NCBI RefSeq assembly: GCF_900107115.1
Contig: NZ_FNOS01000001.1
Span: forward strand, 186,001-250,000
From: Salimicrobium album
GTDB lineage: Bacteria > Bacillota > Bacilli > Bacillales > Halobacillaceae
Direction: 5' to 3'
DNA length: 64,000 bases
The position numbers were made by a program, and so were the translations under genes. Shown here one piece after another: positions 58,913 to 64,000 of this stretch. Each line of letters starts with the position of its first letter. The stretch's first letter is position 1. The notes under the pieces were generated by a model, which did no database searches, had not been told where the DNA came from, and worked only from the letters and a program-made list of their open reading frames with translations.

Positions 58913-60445
58913 ATGAATCAAGTAACAAAAGTATTCTATATTTCAGTAGTTATTGCGTTCTTATTTATCGCATGGGGAGTTGTCCCGGACAGTGTGTTGC
59001 CTAACGCCAACCTGTCCAACGTTACATCGCAGATCCAGGGGTTCCTTACCGATAAGTTCGGCTGGTTCTATTTGCTCTCTACTACAAGTTTTGTAATTTT
59101 TGCCATATACCTAGTGTTCTCCAAGTACGGGAAACTTAAACTTGGGAAACCGGAAGATGAACCGGAGTATCCGTACATTACCTGGTTCGCCATGCTTTTC
59201 AGTGCAGGTATGGGTATCGGGCTCGTCTTCTGGGGCGCTGCGGAACCGTTGTCCCACTTCCACACTCCTGCGATACAGGGACAGGAAGCACAGACACCGG
59301 AAGCTGCTTACTCTGCCATGAAGTACACCTTCTTCCACTGGGGAGTACACCCTTGGGCGGTCTACGCAATATTAGCTCTCGCTCTTGCATTTTTCAAATT
59401 CAGAAAAAATGCTCCCGGAGTTATAAGTACGGCACTCGTACCTTTGCTCGGTGAAAAGAGAATTCAGGGTCCTATAGGGATCACTATTGATTCCATAGCA
59501 GTATTCGCTACAATTTTCGGTGTCGCTACTTCTCTCGGTTTAGGCGCGCTGCAGATTTCCAGCGGGCTTTCGTTTACCATACCGGGACTGGAAGATACTT
59601 TCTTCCTTCAACTTATCATTATCGTTATAGTGACGTTCCTGTTTATGATTTCTGCTATGACAGGATTGAACAAAGGAATTAAGTATTTAAGTAACACCAA
59701 CATCGTTTTGGCGATTTTACTGCTTATTTTCGTTATTTTCGCCGGACCTACAAACTTTATCATGGATTTCTTCACCACTTCCTTCGGCGGTTATATCAGA
59801 GACTTACCGTACATGAGTTTTCGTCTGACCCCGTTCTCTCAGGATAATACCTGGATAGAGGACTGGACGATCTTCTACTGGGCATGGTGGATTTCCTGGG
59901 CACCTTTCGTAGGTACGTTTATCGCCCGTGTATCGAGGGGACGTACTATCCGTGAGTTCGTTCTGGGTGTCATGCTCGTACCGACTGTATTCGGCGCTCT
60001 GTGGTTCTCCGCCTTCGGTGGTACTACAATTGGTCTTGAGTACTTTGACGGTATAGATGTATTTTCCGACATGTCGGAACTGGGTACGGAAGTAGCCCTG
60101 TTCTCAGCTCTTGAACACCTCCCTCTCGGAGGCATCATGTCTGCTGTAGGATTGTTGCTGATCAGTACTTTCTTCATTACGTCAGCTGACTCTGCAACAT
60201 TTGTACTCGGTATGCAGACGACAAACGGAAGCCTGAACCCAAGTCGTAAAGTTAAGTTCACTTGGGGTATTATTCAGGCTGGTGCCGCTGCTGTGCTGCT
60301 ATGGCAAGGTGGTTTAGGTGCCCTTCAGACGGCAGCCATCATTTCAGCCTTCCCGTTTGCTTTCATCCTGATACTAATCTGTTTCTCACTCATGAAAGCA
60401 TTCAAAGAAGAAGAAAAACTCGTCGATTTAAGAAAGAAAAAATAA
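58913..60445 (+). CDS. BCCT family glycine betaine/choline/carnitine transporter
   Basis: Secondary carrier for trimethylammonium osmolytes. The 510-residue protein has twelve membrane segments. The first key motif G99-M-G-I-G103 (AGMGIGLVFWGAAEPLSHF) is the form found in sodium-coupled members such as BetP and OpuD. The Trp-rich family signature appears as TIFYWAWWISWAPFVGTFIARVSRGRTIREF. The C-terminus is short and charged. The ATG at 58913 follows AAAGGA by 10 bases; a TTG lies one codon upstream. Substrate is inferred from family only. Confidence 0.92.
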   Translation: MNQVTKVFYISVVIAFLFIAWGVVPDSVLPNANLSNVTSQIQGFLTDKFGWFYLLSTTSFVIFAIYLVFSKYGKLKLGKPEDEPEYPYITWFAMLFSAGMGIGLVFWGAAEPLSHFHTPAIQGQEAQTPEAAYSAMKYTFFHWGVHPWAVYAILALALAFFKFRKNAPGVISTALVPLLGEKRIQGPIGITIDSIAVFATIFGVATSLGLGALQISSGLSFTIPGLEDTFFLQLIIIVIVTFLFMISAMTGLNKGIKYLSNTNIVLAILLLIFVIFAGPTNFIMDFFTTSFGGYIRDLPYMSFRLTPFSQDNTWIEDWTIFYWAWWISWAPFVGTFIARVSRGRTIREFVLGVMLVPTVFGALWFSAFGGTTIGLEYFDGIDVFSDMSELGTEVALFSALEHLPLGGIMSAVGLLLISTFFITSADSATFVLGMQTTNGSLNPSRKVKFTWGIIQAGAAAVLLWQGGLGALQTAAIISAFPFAFILILICFSLMKAFKEEEKLVDLRKKK

Positions 60446-60452
60446 TTTGTTA

Positions 60453-60486
60453 AGCACCCGAGGCTATTAGCCCGGGTGCTATTTTT
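60453..60486 (+). terminator. Rho-independent terminator after the BCCT gene
   Basis: AGCACCCG/CGGGTGCT stem with an inner GGC/GCC pairing, followed by ATTTTT. Confidence 0.9.
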
Positions 60487-60669
60487 ATGAAAATATACGG
60501 AACCTCTTGACGCCTATCAGAAGAAACAACGATCTGTAAAATTTCGATGACATGACCGGAGTCTACAAACGGGTGTCTTTTTCATAACATTTTAATTACA
60601 TTCCCGGAGTAAACTTTTTTGTTTGTTATTGTTGATGGGAGAGTTACAAGCGAAGGAGATGGTCAGACT

Positions 60670-61026
60670 GTGAAGTACTCTTTCCTATTCATTTATATAG
60701 TATTGTTTACCCTTACCCTGCATTTAACTGCTCCGACTGTGGATGTCATTTATGCTGATGGAAATGACTATGACCTTATAGTCGTTTCTGATGAAGATAA
60801 CCGGACTCCGAAGTCCTATATGAACGCATTGCTCGAATTCAAGGCCTCTGCTCCCTATTCCTTCAATTTCTCCAAAGAGAAAGTTAATGAACGGGAACTC
60901 TCCCGCCCGTTAACGGACGAGCCTGCTATAATCATTATGAAAGATGGCAAGACAATCGGAAAAGTCTCAGGAAACGATTTGAGCACGAATAAAATCGTTG
61001 ATGAACTTAACAACATACTATCCTGA
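60670..61026 (+). CDS. Secreted thioredoxin-fold-like protein (Slp-type, no lipobox)
   Basis: 118-residue protein with an N-terminal signal-like segment (residues 3-21) and a possible cleavage site after IYA (A29). The body YDLIVVSDEDN ... EPAIIIMKDGKTIGKVSG ... KIVDELNNIL resembles the second half of a thioredoxin fold, including the proline before a strand and the terminal helix, but there is no CxxC and indeed no cysteine. It lies next to pdhD, where B. subtilis has slp (small peptidoglycan-associated lipoprotein). The GTG start at 60670 has AAGGAG 11 bases upstream. Function unknown. Confidence 0.65.
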   Translation: MKYSFLFIYIVLFTLTLHLTAPTVDVIYADGNDYDLIVVSDEDNRTPKSYMNALLEFKASAPYSFNFSKEKVNERELSRPLTDEPAIIIMKDGKTIGKVSGNDLSTNKIVDELNNILS

Positions 61027-61058
61027 AAAAGCCATGAGCATGCGCTCATGGCTTTTTT
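61026..61058 (+). terminator. Rho-independent terminator after the Slp-like gene
   Basis: AAAAAGCCATGAGC, ATGC loop, GCTCATGGCTTTTTT: 9-bp GC-bearing stem extended by A-T pairs, T run on the plus strand and A run for the reverse. It begins at the stop codon. Confidence 0.92.
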
Positions 61059-61102
61059 CACGGCGTGGAAGCTTTTAACACCCTGCCTATATTTTATATA
61101 TC

Positions 61103-61137
61103 AAAAAAACCCTGCAGAAGGAATTCCTTCTGCAGGG
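61103..61137 (-). terminator. Palindromic terminator of the pdh operon
   Basis: A perfect 28-base palindrome (61110-61137, arms of 14 centred on GAATTC) followed on the minus strand by seven T residues, just after the pdhD stop. Confidence 0.9.
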
Positions 61138-61148
61138 CTGCTGATCTA

Positions 61149-62555
61149 TTACATTGTGTGGATCGGACGACTCATTGCTACTTCAGCTGCTTCCATGCTT
61201 ATTTCACCTAGAGTAGGGTGAGCATGAATAGTGAGTGACAGATCTTCTGCTGTCATACCTGTTTCAATAGCAAGACCGATTTCGGCTATCATGTCACTAG
61301 CGTTAGCACCAGAAACATGTCCACCGATAATCAGGCCGTCTTCTTTTCTTGTAATAAGCTTAAGAAAGCCTTCTGTACTATTCAGTGAGAGCGCGCGTCC
61401 ATTTGCCTGGAACGGGAATTTGGATTCTTTTACTTCATAGCCGGCTTCTTTAGCTGTTTCTTTCGTGTAGCCGACAGAAGCGATTTCCGGATCGGAGAAC
61501 GCGACTAGAGGAATAGCCATGTAATCCACTTCCGCTTTCTCTCCGGCAATAACTTCTGCTGCGATTTTACCTTCATAAGAAGCTTTATGGGCCAGAGGAG
61601 GTCCAGGAACTATGTCACCAATAGCATAAATGTTTTCGAAGTTCGTACGACTGTGTTTATCCACCTGGATATAACCCTTGTCGTCCATGTCCATGTCCAT
61701 TTCTTCGAGACCCATTTCATCCGTGTTCGGTTTACGGCCGACGGTAACCAGTACATAGTCTGCTTCTGCCGTTTTTTCTTCGCCGTTCACCTCATACGTA
61801 ACCTTGACACCGTCCTCAGTTTCTTCCACGCCCTGGGCCATGGCGTTAGTTACTACTTCGACCCCTTTATTCTTCAGGTTCTTCTTAACCGGCTGAACAA
61901 GATCTTTTTCAAACCCGTTCAGTATGCGATCCATTCCTTCAAGAATAGTAACTTCCGTATCGAAGTTTGCATATGCAGTACCAAGTTCTGTACCTATATA
62001 ACCGCCTCCGATAACAATAAGTTTCTTCGGAATTTCTTTTAACTCCAGTGCGCCTGTAGAGTCCAGAACGCGTTCAGAGAATTTGAAATTAGGGATTTCA
62101 ATAGGACGGGAACCGGTTGCGATAATGCAATCTTTGAACTTGTAAGTCTGTGACTGCTTTTCGTCCATAATTTTCACTGTATTCTGATCGACAAAGTAAG
62201 CTTCACCTTTTACGACATCTACTTTGTTACCTTTCAGAAGACTTTGTACGCCGCCGGTAAGTTTCTGAACGACGCCGCCTTTCCAGCTCTGTACTTTGGA
62301 GAAATCTACAGTGGTGTTTTCGGATGAAATACCCATATCCTCGTCACCTTTTGCTTTCTGGAAGTTGTGAGCCGCTTCAATCAAGGCCTTGGAAGGTACA
62401 CAACCGATGTTCAGGCAGACCCCGCCGAGATTGTCTTTTTCTACAATAGTAACTTTTTGACCTGTTTGAGCAGCACGGATGGCAGCTACATAGCCGCCAG
62501 GTCCTGCTCCTACTACTAATGTGTCTACTTCAATTGGGAAATCTCCTACTACCAT
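61149..62555 (-). CDS. pdhD: Dihydrolipoyl dehydrogenase (E3)
   Basis: Flavoprotein reoxidising dihydrolipoamide for the pyruvate and possibly other 2-oxoacid dehydrogenase complexes. The 468-residue protein has the FAD motif [15 protein letters not shown], the redox disulfide C47/C52 in [13 protein letters not shown], the NAD motif [29 protein letters not shown] and the catalytic His-Glu segment IHAHPTLGE near the C-terminus. The GGAGG ribosome binding site overlaps the pdhC stop. Confidence 0.97.
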   Translation of the reverse strand: MVVGDFPIEVDTLVVGAGPGGYVAAIRAAQTGQKVTIVEKDNLGGVCLNIGCVPSKALIEAAHNFQKAKGDEDMGISSENTTVDFSKVQSWKGGVVQKLTGGVQSLLKGNKVDVVKGEAYFVDQNTVKIMDEKQSQTYKFKDCIIATGSRPIEIPNFKFSERVLDSTGALELKEIPKKLIVIGGGYIGTELGTAYANFDTEVTILEGMDRILNGFEKDLVQPVKKNLKNKGVEVVTNAMAQGVEETEDGVKVTYEVNGEEKTAEADYVLVTVGRKPNTDEMGLEEMDMDMDDKGYIQVDKHSRTNFENIYAIGDIVPGPPLAHKASYEGKIAAEVIAGEKAEVDYMAIPLVAFSDPEIASVGYTKETAKEAGYEVKESKFPFQANGRALSLNSTEGFLKLITRKEDGLIIGGHVSGANASDMIAEIGLAIETGMTAEDLSLTIHAHPTLGEISMEAAEVAMSRPIHTM

Positions 62556-62558
62556 ACT

Positions 62559-63863
62559 TTACGCCTCCATCATAATTAGTTGTGGATCGTGCAGTAAACG
62601 CTTGATGTGATTCATTGCCTGCTGTGCAGTTACTCCATCGATAATTCTGTGGTCGAAGCTTAGAGAGACTGCCAGTACCGGAGCTACTACAATTTCTCCG
62701 TCTCTTACTACAGGTTTCTCATCAATTCTTCCGATGCCCAGTATCGCGACTTCCGGATGATTAATAACAGGTGTGAACCACTGACCACCGGCAGAGCCGA
62801 TATTTGTAACAGTAGTGGAAGCACCTTTCATTTCTTCTCCGGTAAGTTTTCCGTCGCGAGCTTTAACGGCAAGCTGGTTCACCTCATCAGAGATAGTAAA
62901 CATCGCTTTGCGGTCAGCTTCTTTCACTACAGGTACAAGCAGTCCTCTATCCGTATCCGCCGCGATTCCGATGTTGTAATAATGTTTCTGGATAATTTCG
63001 TTTGTTTCATCGTCCAGAGACGTATTCAATACCGGGTATTTCTTAAGCGTTGATACAAGAGCTTTCACTACATATGGAAGATAAGTCAGTTTAATATCCT
63101 GTTCAGCAGCAACTTCTTTGAACTTCTTACGGTGAGCTACAAGTTCCGTCACGTCCACTTCATCCATAAGTGTAACATGTGGCGCTGTATGCTTCGAGTT
63201 CACCATTGCTTTAGCAATCGCTTTACGCATACCGCTCATTTTCTCGCGAGTTTCAGGGTAGGCTTCACCTGATGGAACCTGCTGTTTACCGGAAGACTCT
63301 TCCTGAGTCTCTTCTTCTGCAGAAGCCTGAGCTTCCGACTGTTCTCCGTTCGCATAGGCTTCGATATCCTCTTTCAGAATACGTCCGTTTTTACCGCTAC
63401 CCTGAACTTTTTGGATATTAACATCTTTTTCACGCGCAAACTTCCGTACCGAAGGCATGGCTATTACTCTTGAACCATCATCCTCTTCGCTTTCTGTGGA
63501 AGCGGCAGCAGCCGGTTTTTCGTCACTTTGCTCCTGCTCGGCTTCCTGTTTCGAATCTTCTTTGGACTCTTCTTTTGATTCTTCTTCAGATTCTCCACTT
63601 TCCTCAGAGGAACCGTCATCGTACCCTTCTGCATCGAACGTAATAATAACTGTACCTACAGTTGTAGTTACACCTTCGTCTACATGGATCTTTTTGACAG
63701 TTCCTTCTACTGGAGATGGAATTTCTACTACGGCTTTATCATTTTGCACTTCACAAAGGACATCATCTTCAGCAATTTCCTGTCCTTCCTCTACAAACCA
63801 CTTTGCAATTTCACCTTCGTGGATACCTTCACCGATATCCGGCAGTTTAAATTCATATGCCAT
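62559..63863 (-). CDS. pdhC: Dihydrolipoyllysine-residue acetyltransferase (E2 of pyruvate dehydrogenase)
   Basis: Core acyltransferase of the complex. The 434-residue protein has one lipoyl domain with K43 in [12 protein letters not shown], an acidic flexible linker (about 80-125), a peripheral-subunit-binding domain ([34 protein letters not shown]), a second linker, and the catalytic domain ending in [16 protein letters not shown] with the active-site histidine. AGGAGG precedes the ATG. Confidence 0.97.
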   Translation of the reverse strand: MAYEFKLPDIGEGIHEGEIAKWFVEEGQEIAEDDVLCEVQNDKAVVEIPSPVEGTVKKIHVDEGVTTTVGTVIITFDAEGYDDGSSEESGESEEESKEESKEDSKQEAEQEQSDEKPAAAASTESEEDDGSRVIAMPSVRKFAREKDVNIQKVQGSGKNGRILKEDIEAYANGEQSEAQASAEEETQEESSGKQQVPSGEAYPETREKMSGMRKAIAKAMVNSKHTAPHVTLMDEVDVTELVAHRKKFKEVAAEQDIKLTYLPYVVKALVSTLKKYPVLNTSLDDETNEIIQKHYYNIGIAADTDRGLLVPVVKEADRKAMFTISDEVNQLAVKARDGKLTGEEMKGASTTVTNIGSAGGQWFTPVINHPEVAILGIGRIDEKPVVRDGEIVVAPVLAVSLSFDHRIIDGVTAQQAMNHIKRLLHDPQLIMMEA

Positions 63864-63889
63864 CAGGGATTACCTCCTACTTGGTTTAT

Positions 63890-64000
63890 TTAAAAATTCA
63901 TTACACTTTCAACTTTTTCGATGATTGAAGTGTGATCAGGGAGCCACACGCCTTCCGCCTGAGTAAACGGATAGAGTGTATCCGGAGCAGTCACACGCAA
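63890..64000 (-). CDS. pdhB: Pyruvate dehydrogenase E1 beta subunit (partial, C-terminal 36 residues)
   Basis: The window ends inside this gene. The visible tail includes [20 protein letters not shown], the typical end of E1-beta proteins, and ends ESVMNF at a TAA. Its position directly upstream of pdhC supports pdhB. Only 26 bases separate it from pdhC. Confidence 0.9.
   Translation of the reverse strand: MRVTAPDTLYPFTQAEGVWLPDHTSIIEKVESVMNF

Noticed and set aside
61110-61137. Perfect 28-base palindrome as a possible mobile element end or operator
   Set aside because: It is followed by seven T residues right after pdhD, so it is the operon terminator.

Overview
The window is a stretch of core chromosome from a Bacillaceae-type Firmicute. 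Gene content and order follow Bacillus subtilis closely (pyr, dcw/mur, ylb, cta, yla, ykt and pdh blocks). Ribosome binding sites are strong AGGAGG-type, promoters are SigA-like, and rho-independent terminators end most transcription units. MurE carries the DNPR motif of meso-diaminopimelate-adding enzymes. Every sporulation gene that B. subtilis keeps inside these blocks is missing: spoIIGA, sigE, sigG, spoVD, spoVE, ylbD, ylbJ, ylbO and ylaJ. A betaine-type BCCT carrier is present. I infer an asporogenous, salt-adapted member of the family; Salimicrobium would fit, but the sequence alone does not prove the genus.

Layout, with nearly all long operons on the minus strand. 1-9886 holds pyrR-pyrP-pyrB-pyrC-carA-carB-pyrK-pyrD, with a clear promoter and two PyrR-type attenuators. 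9883-11320 holds rluD and lspA. 11376-14455 holds ylmH, ylmG, sepF, ylmE and ylmD. 14748-27810 is the division and cell wall cluster (ftsZ, ftsA, divIB, murD, mraY, murF, murE, pbpB, ftsL, rsmH, mraZ). 28030-38197 holds bshC and the ylb region (ylbP, an enoyl-CoA hydratase, rpmF, ylbN, tmcAL, ylbL, coaD, rsmD, ylbG, ylbF and a YugN-like gene). 38236-45997 holds an AI-2E-type permease and the caa3 oxidase block (ctaB, C, D, E, F, G plus a DUF420 gene). 46266-53354 holds pyc, ftsW, ylaN and small yla genes. 53487-56393 holds suhB, yktB, yktA and a nitronate monooxygenase-like gene. 56463-56683 is a complete SR1-like dual-function RNA gene encoding an SR1P peptide. 56851-61026 is an accessory stretch (polysaccharide deacetylase lipoprotein, aromatic acid exporter, BCCT carrier, secreted thioredoxin-like protein). 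61149-64000 holds pdhD, pdhC and the end of pdhB.

The genes serve UMP synthesis, peptidoglycan synthesis and septation, aerobic respiration with heme A/cytochrome c oxidase, anaplerosis and pyruvate oxidation. Regulation readable from the sequence includes PyrR attenuation, a three-fold 10-bp-periodic repeat upstream of mraZ, and a perfect CcpA (cre) site just inside the SR1-like transcript.

No mobile elements, CRISPR arrays, rRNA or tRNA genes were seen, and no gene-free stretch exceeds about 300 bases. The most notable points are the coordinated absence of sporulation genes, the absence of divIVA-ileS, typA, ctaA, murG and murB from their usual places, and the SR1/SR1P locus. I found no convincing new multi-gene system.
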